Positions 44,330-53,438 of a stretch of DNA of 64,000 nt are shown piece after piece. Each line of letters opens with the position of its first letter. Position 1 is the first letter of the stretch. Location: contig CAZPKG010000013.1 in NCBI GenBank assembly GCA_964587105.1, positions 37,229-101,228 of the forward strand. The letters run 5' to 3'. The position numbers and the translations under genes were made by a program. The notes below the pieces were generated by a model that saw only the letters and a list, made by a program, of their open reading frames with translations, did no database searches and was not told the origin of the DNA. This stretch comes from JABWCQ01 sp964587105. GTDB lineage: Bacteria; Electryoneota; RPQS01.

Positions 44330-44696
44330 CGGGAGGAAGTCAACTCCAGGTGTGAAAGAGCGCGGGCAGGTCGGCGAGTTGCACGCAACCAAGCACCTTG
44401 AGGCAAAAGGACTGCGGATACTTGCGCGCAATTGGCGTTGCTCAATTGGTGAACTTGATATTGTTGCAAGAGATGGCGAGCACATTGTATTCATCGAGGT
44501 GAAGTCGGCGGGACGGCAGAGCGATTTTCGACCCGAGGACCGTGTGAATCATGAAAAGCAGACGAGAATAAAGCGTCTTGCGCGAGCCTACCTGAAATCC
44601 CAACGACTCGATGCTCCCGTGCGGTATGATATCGTTACGGTGATATGGCAAGATGGCCAAGCAAGGATCGAGCATTTTGAAAATGCGTTTAACTAA
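44301..44696 (+). CDS. yraN: YraN/UPF0102 nuclease-fold protein
   Basis: The 131-residue protein belongs to the UPF0102 family of the restriction-endonuclease-like fold: 'KERGQVGELHATKHLEAKGL' (in part), 'ILARNWRCSIGELDIVARDG' (in part) and 'FIEVKSA' give the ExD-ExK core. It usually lies by rnhB and competence genes. Function is poorly defined, probably DNA processing. GTG 44301 is the start within rnhB. Confidence 0.92.
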   Translation: MFANLWKFLNGRKSTPGVKERGQVGELHATKHLEAKGLRILARNWRCSIGELDIVARDGEHIVFIEVKSAGRQSDFRPEDRVNHEKQTRIKRLARAYLKSQRLDAPVRYDIVTVIWQDGQARIEHFENAFN

Positions 44697-46389
44697 CCTT
44701 ATTATCCTAATCGGTCTTTGCATTACTCCGCTTGACATGCAAGCGGTCGTTGTGCTGTCAGAAGTAATGTTTGATCCCGCCGGCGACGAATCCACTGATG
44801 AGTTCGTTGAATTATACAACGATGCTGCGCTACCCGTGCAACTTGCTGGTTGGACCATTTCAGATGGTGAAGGCATAGACACTCTCGTCAGCACAGGAGA
44901 AGGCCTGACCGCCGCGCCACGCCAGTATATCTTGATTCTCGATCCCGATTACATTGAAGATGGTAGCATATCATACGACGGCTTAGTTCCGGAAAATGCG
45001 CTCATCGTAACAATTGGCGGCAACAATTTCGGCAGTCGTGGATTCTCAAACAGTTCAGGCGAATCTGTTTCGTTGCGAAATGCAAGCGGTAGTCTCGTGG
45101 GCGAGTACATCTACTCAACCGGCAACGAGTCGGGACACTCGGACGAAAAAATTCGTGTAACCGCAGGTGACGACTCAGTAAATTGGCATGACAGTGAATC
45201 ACCGCTTGGCACACCGGGTTTCCGAAACAGCGTCACTCCGCCTGATCGCGATCTCGGCATTTTGTCGATTAATTTTGTTCCTGACTACCCGCCAATCGGC
45301 AGCGCGTATCAAATCAGTGTCTTGATCAAAAACCTCGGACTGCAACCGCTCGGCGCCACGCTAAGTCTCAGCGCCGATTCCTCCGGCGATGGTCAATTAA
45401 GTTTGATTCGTAGAACGGAACTCGCGACTATCGCAGCGGGCGATAGCACTTCAATCACTGACTCAACAACAATGCCGGATACCGGAATCGAGCAGCTCCG
45501 TGCTGATCTTGAAATCACGGATGAGGATTCGAATAACAACACGATGACGGTATTGGCGTCGAGCGAGGCAATTGAAGCCGGACTTCGGATTAATGAAATT
45601 CAATATGCGCCTGTCACAGGCAGAGCGGAGTGGATTGAACTTGCGGTCGCAGGAACGCTGCCTGTTTCAACACGAGGAATCAAAATGTCTGACGGACAAG
45701 GGACAGATGACACAACTGCTCGCGTACAACTCCCGGACTGGGTTTTGCAAGCGGGCGAGTTTGCCGTCGTCTCAACCGACAGTGCCGTGTTGCTGGAGAA
45801 TATGCCTTTTGAAGCGCGAGTCGCAGTGTTGAACCCAAGTGACGTCACTTTGAACAATAACGGCGATTCAATCTTGATTTTCACTCCAAGCGGTGAAATC
45901 CTTGATCGAGTTGACTATAGACCAAATTGGGGCGCCGATGAATCCGGTGTGTCGCTTGAGAGGGTTTCACTTGCGTCCGCGACCAACGTGGCGAGCAATT
46001 GGGGATCAAGTGTAGACGCGCAGGGTTCGACTCCGGGCCGAGTGAATTCGCGCAGCATCTTACAGCCACAATCCACACCATCACTTTCTGTTTCGCCTTC
46101 GCCGTTTACGCCGAATGGAGACGGAGTAGACGACGTCACTGAGATACTTTATTCAACAAGCTTCATGGATGGGTATGTCACAATTAAGATTTTCGATGCA
46201 CACGGCAGGCTTGTGCGCAGATTCGGCGCTCAAGCTCAAAACAATGCAGCCTCAGTGCTGTGGGACGGAAAACGAGACAATGGTGATATGGCGGCAACCT
46301 CGCGTTACATAGTCTTGCTTGAGGCAGAAGACGGGTCAGGCGAAGTCTCACAAGAACGCACGACGGTAATTCTGGCTCGACCGAAATGA
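44683..46389 (+). CDS. Secreted protein with two lamin-tail domains, CARDB and FlgD-like tail
   Basis: The 568-residue protein has a signal peptide (about residues 1-21), an LTD domain ('VVLSEVMFDPAGDESTDEFVELYN' in part; 'LAGWTISDGEG'), a CARDB-like middle ('DLGILSINFVPDYPP', about 190-300), a second LTD ('LRINEIQYAPVTGRAEWIEL' in part) and a C-terminal FlgD-like Ig domain ('SPFTPNGDGVDDV', 'IKIFDAHGRLVR', 'VLWDGKRDNGD'). LTD domains occur in surface proteins and beside nucleases and ComEC-type proteins. The start is ATG 44683; it overlaps the yraN gene by 14 bp and the ABC-F gene by 4 bp. Confidence 0.82.
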   Translation: MRLTNLIILIGLCITPLDMQAVVVLSEVMFDPAGDESTDEFVELYNDAALPVQLAGWTISDGEGIDTLVSTGEGLTAAPRQYILILDPDYIEDGSISYDGLVPENALIVTIGGNNFGSRGFSNSSGESVSLRNASGSLVGEYIYSTGNESGHSDEKIRVTAGDDSVNWHDSESPLGTPGFRNSVTPPDRDLGILSINFVPDYPPIGSAYQISVLIKNLGLQPLGATLSLSADSSGDGQLSLIRRTELATIAAGDSTSITDSTTMPDTGIEQLRADLEITDEDSNNNTMTVLASSEAIEAGLRINEIQYAPVTGRAEWIELAVAGTLPVSTRGIKMSDGQGTDDTTARVQLPDWVLQAGEFAVVSTDSAVLLENMPFEARVAVLNPSDVTLNNNGDSILIFTPSGEILDRVDYRPNWGADESGVSLERVSLASATNVASNWGSSVDAQGSTPGRVNSRSILQPQSTPSLSVSPSPFTPNGDGVDDVTEILYSTSFMDGYVTIKIFDAHGRLVRRFGAQAQNNAASVLWDGKRDNGDMAATSRYIVLLEAEDGSGEVSQERTTVILARPK

Positions 46390-48386
46390 GATTAGTGCAG
46401 CTTGAAGATATTGGCGTTTTCTTCCCCGGGCGAACTCTGTTCGAGAATATCGATTGGGCGGTTTTTCGCGGCCAGCGCGTCGGGCTTGTGGGAGTGAATG
46501 GAGCGGGAAAGAGTACGCTTCTCAAGATTATCGCAAATGAAACGCAGGCGTCGCATGGCAAGCTTGTGTTGACACGCGACGTAACGGTTGGCTATCTGCC
46601 ACAAAGCGGAATCACATTTCGTGGGCGCGAATTGTTCACCGAAGCCTGGTCTGGACTACCCGATATTCCGCATCTGCAAGAGCAGCTTGATCATGTTCGC
46701 GACGAATTGGCGAAGCATCCGCACGACGAAGAGCTGCTCGAACAGTCTGGAGTGCTTGAACACCGCTTCCACATGCTGGAAGGCTACCGTGCCGAAGCGA
46801 AAGTTAGCGCGATTCTTGGGGGGTTAGGTTTCCGCGAACAGGATTTTAAGCGCTCTACCGAGGAGTTTTCCGGCGGTTGGCAGATGCGAATTGCTTTATC
46901 AAAAATTCTGCTGCGCGATCCTGATGTCTTGTTGCTCGACGAACCGACAAATCATCTTGACTTACAGACTGTTGTCTGGTTAGAGGGATTCCTGCGCGAT
47001 TTTGAAGGCGCTGTAATTCTGGTGAGTCACGATCGCAAATTCTTGGACGGCATGGTAACAGAGATTGCTGAACTTCAAAACGGCGAACTCACAGTTTATC
47101 CCGGCAACTATACTCACTATGAAGAGGGTAGAGGCGAGCGGATTGAGCAAATCGCGCGCGAGCAGGAGAAAATTGACACCGAGCGCAAGCATCTCGAGAA
47201 GTTTGTAGAGCGCTTTCGTTACAAAGCCAGCAAGGCCACGCAAGCACAAAGCCGTTTGAAACGACTCGAGAAACTCGAGGACGTCGAGCAGCTCTCGAAC
47301 ACAAAGAAAATCCATTTTCGTTTCCCAGCGGCCGCGCCTTCCGGGAAATGGGTGCTTGAACTCAAGAACGTGAGCAAGCATTATGGTGAATTGCAAGTAT
47401 TCAATCACGTTGATCTGTTGGTTCAACGCGGCGAGCGGATTGCGTTGGTGGGAGCGAATGGCGCTGGGAAATCAACTTTGTGCAGGCTGATTAGCCAACA
47501 AGAATTGCCGACCGACGGAGCGTTGACGCACGGCCATAATGTAACCGTGGAGTTTTTCGCACAGGAAGCTGAAAGTAAGCTCAATTTGAATGCAACTGTG
47601 ATTGAAGAGGCTGAGGCAGACAACCGGACACTCTCGCACTCTGAGTTGCGCGGATTGTTAGGGGCATTTCTTTTTCAGGGGGACGATGTCAACAAGAAAG
47701 TGAGTGTGCTTTCCGGTGGAGAAAAGTCGCGGTTGGCCTTGGCCAAACTCCTACTTCGTCCTGCCAATTTCCTGATACTTGATGAGCCGACAAACCATTT
47801 GGACATGGCTTCTCAGGACGTGTTGCTTGACGCATTGAGACACTTCGGAGGAACGCTACTTGTGGTGAGCCACGACCGCCATTTTCTCGACAGATTGGTT
47901 GAGAGAGTACTTGAAATGGACGGCGGAAAGCTCCGCGATTGGCCGGGCACACTCTCCGAATTCCTTGCCAAAAAGGGCCTTGCGACTGCCGCTGAGGAGG
48001 CGCTGCGACGCGGCAACAGCAAGCTGATAACGGCAATAGAAGATTCTCACTCTCGCCCAAGACAACGAGACTTGAAGCGAACCGAGGCCGACATTCGAAA
48101 TAAGTATTCCGGCCAAGCTAAGCAGTTTCGAGAAATCTGTGAGAAATCGGAAGCTCGAATTCTCCAATTGGAAAACCGCCAGAAACAGATTGAACAGAAG
48201 CTGACTGAAGAGTCCTTCTATCAGGACCCGGTGAAGTCAAACGCGGTGTTAGCTGAGTATAAGTTACTGCGGGACGAGCTTCCCCGACTCTATGAACGTT
48301 GGCAAGAGGCTGAACTTGAGTTAGAGAAGTTAGAAGTTATTAAAAATAAAGAACTTGAAATTGCACGCAACGGGGGAAACGCTTGA
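46386..48386 (+). CDS. ABC-F family ATPase, Uup-like
   Basis: The 666-residue protein has two ABC domains joined by a charged linker. Walker A is 'GVNGAGKST' and 'GANGAGKST'; signatures 'FSGGWQMRIALSKILL' and 'LSGGEKSRLALAKLLL'; Walker B 'LLLDEPTNHLD' and 'LILDEPTNHLD'. A coiled coil of about 120 residues ends the protein, as in Uup. No membrane domain: ABC-F proteins act on ribosomes or DNA metabolism. I see nothing that marks it as an antibiotic-resistance subtype. The end of this gene carries the arcC promoter. Confidence 0.93.
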   Translation: MRLVQLEDIGVFFPGRTLFENIDWAVFRGQRVGLVGVNGAGKSTLLKIIANETQASHGKLVLTRDVTVGYLPQSGITFRGRELFTEAWSGLPDIPHLQEQLDHVRDELAKHPHDEELLEQSGVLEHRFHMLEGYRAEAKVSAILGGLGFREQDFKRSTEEFSGGWQMRIALSKILLRDPDVLLLDEPTNHLDLQTVVWLEGFLRDFEGAVILVSHDRKFLDGMVTEIAELQNGELTVYPGNYTHYEEGRGERIEQIAREQEKIDTERKHLEKFVERFRYKASKATQAQSRLKRLEKLEDVEQLSNTKKIHFRFPAAAPSGKWVLELKNVSKHYGELQVFNHVDLLVQRGERIALVGANGAGKSTLCRLISQQELPTDGALTHGHNVTVEFFAQEAESKLNLNATVIEEAEADNRTLSHSELRGLLGAFLFQGDDVNKKVSVLSGGEKSRLALAKLLLRPANFLILDEPTNHLDMASQDVLLDALRHFGGTLLVVSHDRHFLDRLVERVLEMDGGKLRDWPGTLSEFLAKKGLATAAEEALRRGNSKLITAIEDSHSRPRQRDLKRTEADIRNKYSGQAKQFREICEKSEARILQLENRQKQIEQKLTEESFYQDPVKSNAVLAEYKLLRDELPRLYERWQEAELELEKLEVIKNKELEIARNGGNA

Positions 48387-48411
48387 CAATCCCCTGCAAC
48401 GATGCTATATT
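48383..48411 (+). promoter_or_regulatory. Strong sigma70-type promoter for arcC
   Basis: TTGACA (48383-48388) is a perfect -35 box overlapping the ABC-F stop codon. It is followed by a 17-bp spacer and TATATT (48406-48411), 5 of 6 consensus matches. The arcC start is 30 bp downstream. Confidence 0.85.
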
Positions 48412-48441
48412 AAGTATTTACCACAGTTAACCTGAACCAAG

Positions 48442-49401
48442 ATGGCACAGACGGAAAAGTCCAGAATTGCGGTCGTTGCGTTAGGCGGAAATGCTATTTC
48501 GTCACCGGATGAAGCTGACACAATCGCCAATCAATTCAGGCATTCGCGTAGTGCGCTTCAGGGTGTAGCTGAGTTACTTCACCGAGGCTATCGGTTGGCT
48601 GTTACTCACGGAAATGGCCCGCAGGTCGGCAATGCATTGCTTCGGGTCGAGCTTTCGGCAGATCGCGCGCCTGAGTTGCCGCTGGGAGTAATCGTCGCGG
48701 ATACTGAGGGCGGCATGGGCTACATGATCGAGCAGTGCTTGCAGAACGTTTTCTTGCGCTGTGGCTACGGTCAGATCGAAGTTGTCACAATGGTGACTCA
48801 GGTATTGGTGGATCCGAACGATCCGGCGCTGAAGAATCCGACGAAATTTGTTGGCCAATTCTACTCGGAAACAGAAGCGTTGCAGAAGCAACAGCAGGGC
48901 TGGGTAGTAAAGTCCGCCGGCGCTCGCGGATTTCGTCGTGTTGTCGGCAGCCCGATGCCGCTTGAGATATTGAATCGTGGAGTCATCAAGCAGCTTGTTC
49001 ATGCGGGTACTGTCGTGATTGCTGCCGGTGGCGGCGGTATTCCGGTGTATCGTGAGGCCGATGGTTGGCTCGAGGGCGTTGATGCTGTGATTGATAAGGA
49101 TCGTGCCTCGGCCGTGCTCGCCCGCGATATTCAGGCGCATGATTTGATTATTGTCACTGCCGCCGAATTTGTGTCGTTGAACTACGGCACGCCTCAACAG
49201 GTAAATCTGCCGAAGCTGACGATGAAGGAAGCTCAGCGTTATTTGAACGAGGGACACTTCCCCGCAGGCAGCATGGGCCCGAAAGTGGAAGCCGCCGTAA
49301 AGTTTTTGCAAGAAGGCGGCGAGCGTGTTTTAATTTGTGATTTGGACAAGTTCGTCGAAAGCCTTGACGGGAAATCGGGAACTTGGATTTTACCGAATTG
49401 A
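48442..49401 (+). CDS. arcC: Carbamate kinase
   Basis: The 319-residue amino-acid-kinase-fold enzyme makes ATP from carbamoyl phosphate and ADP, or the reverse. Motifs: 'VALGGNAISSPD', 'VTHGNGPQVGN', 'DPNDPALKNPTKFVGQFY' (in part), 'SPMPLEI', 'AAGGGGIPV', 'VDAVIDKDRASAVLA', 'GSMGPKVEAA'. It normally joins arginine deiminase genes, which are absent here. It has its own strong promoter and precedes sucCD-ndk by 27 bp. Confidence 0.95.
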   Translation: MAQTEKSRIAVVALGGNAISSPDEADTIANQFRHSRSALQGVAELLHRGYRLAVTHGNGPQVGNALLRVELSADRAPELPLGVIVADTEGGMGYMIEQCLQNVFLRCGYGQIEVVTMVTQVLVDPNDPALKNPTKFVGQFYSETEALQKQQQGWVVKSAGARGFRRVVGSPMPLEILNRGVIKQLVHAGTVVIAAGGGGIPVYREADGWLEGVDAVIDKDRASAVLARDIQAHDLIIVTAAEFVSLNYGTPQQVNLPKLTMKEAQRYLNEGHFPAGSMGPKVEAAVKFLQEGGERVLICDLDKFVESLDGKSGTWILPN

Positions 49402-49428
49402 TTGTTCGTAGAACGGAAAACTTAATTA

Positions 49429-50589
49429 ATGAAGATTCACGAGTATCAAGCTAAAAAAATTCTTGCGAGCTATGGTGTACCGGTTCCGCAAGGATCGGCG
49501 GCGTTCACTGTGGACGAAGCCATAAAAGTATGCGCGATTCTCGGCAACTTTCCGGTTGTCGTGAAAGCCCAAATTCATGCGGGTGGCCGCGGGAAAGGCG
49601 GCGGCGTGAAGCTCGCCAAGAGCGCGGACGAATTGAAAATGTATGCGACGCAAATTTTGGGGATGCAATTAGTCACGCATCAAACCGGCCCAGTCGGCCA
49701 AAAAGTTCAGCGGCTGTTGATTGAACAGGGAATGAAGATCGACAAGGAATTCTATGCGGGAATCCTGCTCGACCGCGCACAGTCAAAAGACGTGTTCATG
49801 GTATCGACCGAAGGCGGAATGGATATCGAAGAGGTTGCCGCAAAGACACCTGAGAAGATCGTAAAAGTCACGATTGATCCCGCTGCGGGTTTTCAGCCGT
49901 ATCATGCGCGACGACTGGCCTTCGCCCTCGGCCTTTCCGGCAAAGCGTTGAAGTCGGCGACTGTATGCTTCACTAAACTTTACAAGGCATATTGTGCGGC
50001 GGACTGCAATTTGCTCGAAATTAATCCGCTGATACTATCCGGTGACGAGATTATCGCACTTGATGCAAAGGTCACATTCGATGACAACGCCCTTGACCGT
50101 CATCCAGAATATGCGGAATTGCGCGATCTGTCCGAAGAGGATCCTGCGGAAATCGAAGCCTCAAAATCAAACCTCAATTTCATCAAGCTCGACGGCAATA
50201 TCGGTTGCATGGTGAACGGCGCTGGTTTGGCGATGGCTACGATGGATATCATCAAACTTCATGGCGGCGATCCGGCGAATTTCCTTGACGTCGGCGGCGG
50301 TGCAAATGCCCAAACCGTATCGGCGGCATTCAAGATTATTCTGTCCGACCAGAACGTCAAGGCGATTTTGATTAACATTTTTGGCGGAATCGTGCGCTGC
50401 GATCGAGTTGCGGCGGGCGTAATTGAGGCGGCCAAGTCGGAGCACGTTCGAGTGCCGGTTGTGGTTAGACTTGAAGGCAACAACGCCGATCTTGCACGCA
50501 CGATGCTAACCGATTCAGGCCTCAACCTGCAAGCGGCCACGGACCTGACGGACGCCGCAACGAAAGCCTGTGCGGCGGTGAAGGGATAA
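49429..50589 (+). CDS. sucC: Succinyl-CoA ligase beta subunit
   Basis: The 386-residue ATP-grasp subunit begins 'MKIHEYQAKKILASYGVPVP' (in part) and includes 'VVKAQIHAGGRGKGGGVKLAKS' (in part), 'NLLEINPLIL', 'DAKVTFDDNAL' and 'LDVGGGANAQTV', 'INIFGGIVRCD'. With SucD it couples succinyl-CoA to succinate with nucleoside triphosphate synthesis in the TCA cycle. sucD follows 7 bp later. Confidence 0.97.
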   Translation: MKIHEYQAKKILASYGVPVPQGSAAFTVDEAIKVCAILGNFPVVVKAQIHAGGRGKGGGVKLAKSADELKMYATQILGMQLVTHQTGPVGQKVQRLLIEQGMKIDKEFYAGILLDRAQSKDVFMVSTEGGMDIEEVAAKTPEKIVKVTIDPAAGFQPYHARRLAFALGLSGKALKSATVCFTKLYKAYCAADCNLLEINPLILSGDEIIALDAKVTFDDNALDRHPEYAELRDLSEEDPAEIEASKSNLNFIKLDGNIGCMVNGAGLAMATMDIIKLHGGDPANFLDVGGGANAQTVSAAFKIILSDQNVKAILINIFGGIVRCDRVAAGVIEAAKSEHVRVPVVVRLEGNNADLARTMLTDSGLNLQAATDLTDAATKACAAVKG

Positions 50590-50596
50590 GCAACTA

Positions 50597-51472
50597 ATGA
50601 GCATACTATTAAATAAGAATACCAAGATCCTCGTTCAGGGAATTACAGGTTCCGAAGGATCATTTCATACTCAGCAGATGCTGGAGTACAATACGAATGT
50701 TGTGGCCGGTGTAACACCGGGCAAAGGCGGCACGACCGCAAACGAAAAGGTACCGGTTTTTAATACGGTACGTGATGCGGTCGGACAGACAGGCGCGAAT
50801 GCAGCAATTATTTTTGTTCCGCCGCCGTTTGCAGCGGATGCCATGCTGGAAGCGATTGACGCCGGAGTCGAACTGATTATTGCGATAACAGAGGGTGTGC
50901 CTGTCCGTGACATGGTCGCGGTGAAACATGCTTTGCAAGGTTCAAGATCGCGGCTGATCGGTCCGAATTGTCCGGGAATCATTACACCGGGAGTGGGAAA
51001 GATGGGCATCATGCCGGCATTCATTCATTTGCCCGGCCGTTGTGGAGTGATCTCGAGAAGTGGAACGCTGACCTATGAAGCTGTCAAGCAGCTTACAGAT
51101 CGGAATATCGGCCAATCTACCTGCGTAGGTATTGGTGGCGATCCGATTCCCGGCTCGAATTTCCTCGACATGATGAAACTGTTCAACGCAGATCCCGATA
51201 CGGACGCTGTGGTGATGATCGGCGAAATCGGCGGATCAGCGGAGGAAGAGGCCGCCGAGTACATCAAGAAAGAATTTAATAAACCCGTCGTCGGTTTCAT
51301 TGCAGGTCAGACCGCTCCTCCTGGGCGGCGTATGGGCCATGCCGGGGCGATCATCGCCGGTGGCAAAGGCACGGCAAAGGAAAAAGTTGCTGCTATGGAA
51401 GCCGCAGGAATTCATGTCTCTAAATCTCCCGCGGATATTGGCGCGACAATGGCAAAGCTTTTGACGAAATAA
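50597..51472 (+). CDS. sucD: Succinyl-CoA ligase alpha subunit
   Basis: The 291-residue CoA-binding subunit has 'VQGITGSEGSFHTQQML', 'GVTPGKGGT', 'GPNCPGIITPG', 'GIGGDPIPGSNF' and the phospho-histidine region 'GHAGAIIAGGKGTAKEK', where the His of 'GHAGA' is phosphorylated. It pairs with SucC. Confidence 0.97.
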   Translation: MSILLNKNTKILVQGITGSEGSFHTQQMLEYNTNVVAGVTPGKGGTTANEKVPVFNTVRDAVGQTGANAAIIFVPPPFAADAMLEAIDAGVELIIAITEGVPVRDMVAVKHALQGSRSRLIGPNCPGIITPGVGKMGIMPAFIHLPGRCGVISRSGTLTYEAVKQLTDRNIGQSTCVGIGGDPIPGSNFLDMMKLFNADPDTDAVVMIGEIGGSAEEEAAEYIKKEFNKPVVGFIAGQTAPPGRRMGHAGAIIAGGKGTAKEKVAAMEAAGIHVSKSPADIGATMAKLLTK

Positions 51473-51490
51473 CATATTGAAAAGGGAACG

Positions 51491-51889
51491 ATGGAACGCA
51501 CGTTGATGATAATCAAGCCCGATGCTGTTGCCGCAAAGAACATTGGCAACATCGTGGCTCGAGTTGAAAAAGAAGGATTCCAAATCACCGGTCTGCGCTA
51601 CCTGCAGTTGACCAAAGAGCAGGCCGGCGAGTTTTACGCGGTGCATAAAGAACGTCCGTTTTTCGGCGACCTTGTGCGCTATATGACCAGCGGCCCGGTG
51701 GTCGTTGGACGACTTGAGCGCGTCAACGCAGTCGAGCATTGGCGTTCGGTGATCGGCGCCACGGATCCGCAAAAAGCGGCCGACGGCACGATTAGAAAGC
51801 TGTACGGCACAGGCATCGAGGCCAACGCGGTGCACGGATCCGATTCTCCGGAGAACGGCGCAAAAGAGACTGACTTCTTTTTCGCCTAA
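51491..51889 (+). CDS. ndk: Nucleoside diphosphate kinase
   Basis: The 132-residue protein transfers gamma-phosphate between nucleotides through the active His in 'NAVHGSDSPENG'. 'TLMIIKPDAV', 'HKERPFF', 'YMTSGPVV' and 'GATDP' are standard. It follows sucD by 18 bp after 'aaaggga', a natural link with the succinyl-CoA ligase that may make GTP. Confidence 0.97.
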   Translation: MERTLMIIKPDAVAAKNIGNIVARVEKEGFQITGLRYLQLTKEQAGEFYAVHKERPFFGDLVRYMTSGPVVVGRLERVNAVEHWRSVIGATDPQKAADGTIRKLYGTGIEANAVHGSDSPENGAKETDFFFA

Positions 51890-51897
51890 GTGCGAAA

Positions 51898-52674
51898 TTG
51901 ATCTCGTACCCACATACGCAAAATCGACACTATTCGGGTCGAATTGTTGAACCCGGCTTGTTGCTTGTATGCGCGGTGGTTTTCTTCGTTTGCGTAGCCG
52001 CAAGCAATAGCTGGTTTGACATCGCGGTTCTCTCGGCTCTGCTTGTGACGACCTCCATATTGATCCGGGTGCGAACAACCGGCTTGATGGCCGCGGTCAA
52101 ATCGGCGTGGCTGTTGATAGCTATTGCAGCGGCGTTTCATTTGGTTTTTCGCATCTGGTTCGTGGGAGAACTGGATCAAACGGTTCTGAATTCTGTGATG
52201 CAAACATCGTTCTTTCTCTGCCGGCTTGTGCTTCTAATGTTCATGACATTTGTTTTGCTTAGCGTTCATTCGCCCGCCGCTTATGCCGAATCCGTCGCAT
52301 CTCGAATGAGATTTGTCATGGGCAGAAGGCTTGCCGCGAATGCCGGACATGTCAGTATGTTAGCGCTCTCGATGCTACCACAACTTCAGGAGCATTTGCA
52401 TCAGCGCAAGTTGGCGCGCAGGCTTCGGCAAATAAACGTGTCTCGGGAAATAATTGCACGCACTGCTCAAATGCAGTCCGATTTGGGCTCAGCGTTCCGG
52501 TTTGCGCTCAAATATGCAAATGTCTTGGCGACAGTATTGTGGTCCAGAGGTTTTCGGGCGGATCGACCAATCCAATTTTCGAGTCAACATCAATTGAGTA
52601 GAGCAAATATCTGGGCGGCGATCGCATTTTGTCTGTTGAGTTTGTGCACCCTATTGCCGTTGCGGATCGATTAG
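51898..52674 (+). CDS. ECF transporter T component (EcfT-like)
   Basis: The 258-residue membrane protein has four to five helices in the N-terminal half and a C-terminal helix pair carrying coupling motifs 'ARR' in 'RKLARRLRQINV' and 'SRG' in 'VLWSRGFRAD', which match the XRX motifs that bind EcfA ATPases. EcfT scaffolds S components to their ATPases. A candidate S partner is in the B12 operon at 19 kb. No EcfA gene is seen. TTG 51898 is the likely start, 8 bp after ndk; it overlaps truA by one base. Confidence 0.72.
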   Translation: MISYPHTQNRHYSGRIVEPGLLLVCAVVFFVCVAASNSWFDIAVLSALLVTTSILIRVRTTGLMAAVKSAWLLIAIAAAFHLVFRIWFVGELDQTVLNSVMQTSFFLCRLVLLMFMTFVLLSVHSPAAYAESVASRMRFVMGRRLAANAGHVSMLALSMLPQLQEHLHQRKLARRLRQINVSREIIARTAQMQSDLGSAFRFALKYANVLATVLWSRGFRADRPIQFSSQHQLSRANIWAAIAFCLLSLCTLLPLRID

Positions 52675-53438
52675 TGCGATCCGGCCACAAGTTCCGTTAC
52701 CGACTTGACGTGCAGTACGATGGCACGGAGTTTAGCGGAATGCAATGGCAACCGGATCGACGCACTGTACAGCGATGCCTCGAAGATGCACTTGAACCCC
52801 TGTTTGGGGCCAAAGTCAGAGTAATTCCGTCGAGCAGAACGGACGCTGGCGTACATGCGTCGCATCAAGTTGTTCATGTCGATGTTCCGGTCGAACGTCC
52901 ACTCTCTTCGATCGTTCGAGCCGGCAATGTCGAGTTGCCTCAAGACGTCAGAATTGTTTTTGCCGAGCAGGTGGATGAGAATTTTCACGCTCGTTTCTCG
53001 GCTCGGTGGCGAGGCTACAAATACAGAGTTTCGCAATTCCCTGTGGCCATCAATCGGCAGTACGTTTGGCAGTTCTATCAACCTCTTGACAGGACGCGCT
53101 TGTTCGCCTTGGCGGAAGAAGTGGTCGGAACGCATAGGTTCACGGCTTTTGCTCACGAGAATCCCACCGAAAAACACGACTACGAAAGCACAGTCTTTCA
53201 ATCGTGTTGGGAGCAGGAGGGCGATCTGTTAGTCTATCGAATTGAAGCTTCACGGTTTGTGCATGGCATGGTGCGCATGATTGTCGGAACGATGATCGAC
53301 ATTGCAACGGAACGCGGGTCTGCCCGTTCGCTTCGCGAGGTTCTGCTGTCAGGTGACAATCAGAAGGCGGGTACAAAAGCGCCTGCCGCCGGATTAACTT
53401 TAGAGACCGTTGGCTATCGCGATTGGCCGGACACTTAA
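52674..53438 (+). CDS. truA: tRNA pseudouridine synthase TruA
   Basis: TruA makes pseudouridine at positions 38-40 of tRNA. The 254-residue core has 'LDVQYDGTEFSGMQWQP', the catalytic Asp in 'SSRTDAGVHA', 'NFHARFSARWRGYKYRV' and 'RFVHGMVRMIVGTMI'. The frame opens at 52629 within the previous gene; GTG 52674 shares a base with that gene's stop (TAGTG), which I prefer. Confidence 0.93.
   Translation: MRSGHKFRYRLDVQYDGTEFSGMQWQPDRRTVQRCLEDALEPLFGAKVRVIPSSRTDAGVHASHQVVHVDVPVERPLSSIVRAGNVELPQDVRIVFAEQVDENFHARFSARWRGYKYRVSQFPVAINRQYVWQFYQPLDRTRLFALAEEVVGTHRFTAFAHENPTEKHDYESTVFQSCWEQEGDLLVYRIEASRFVHGMVRMIVGTMIDIATERGSARSLREVLLSGDNQKAGTKAPAAGLTLETVGYRDWPDT

Noticed and set aside
46386..48386. Antibiotic-resistance ABC-F protein
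   Set aside because: The C-terminal coiled coil and layout fit housekeeping Uup-like members, and nothing specific to resistance subtypes was seen.
48574..49311. 245-codon minus-strand frame over arcC
   Set aside because: It is the shadow of a well-conserved gene with no recognisable domains of its own.
51236..52078. 280-codon minus-strand frame over sucD and ndk
   Set aside because: It is antisense to two certain genes, and its translation has no recognisable motifs.
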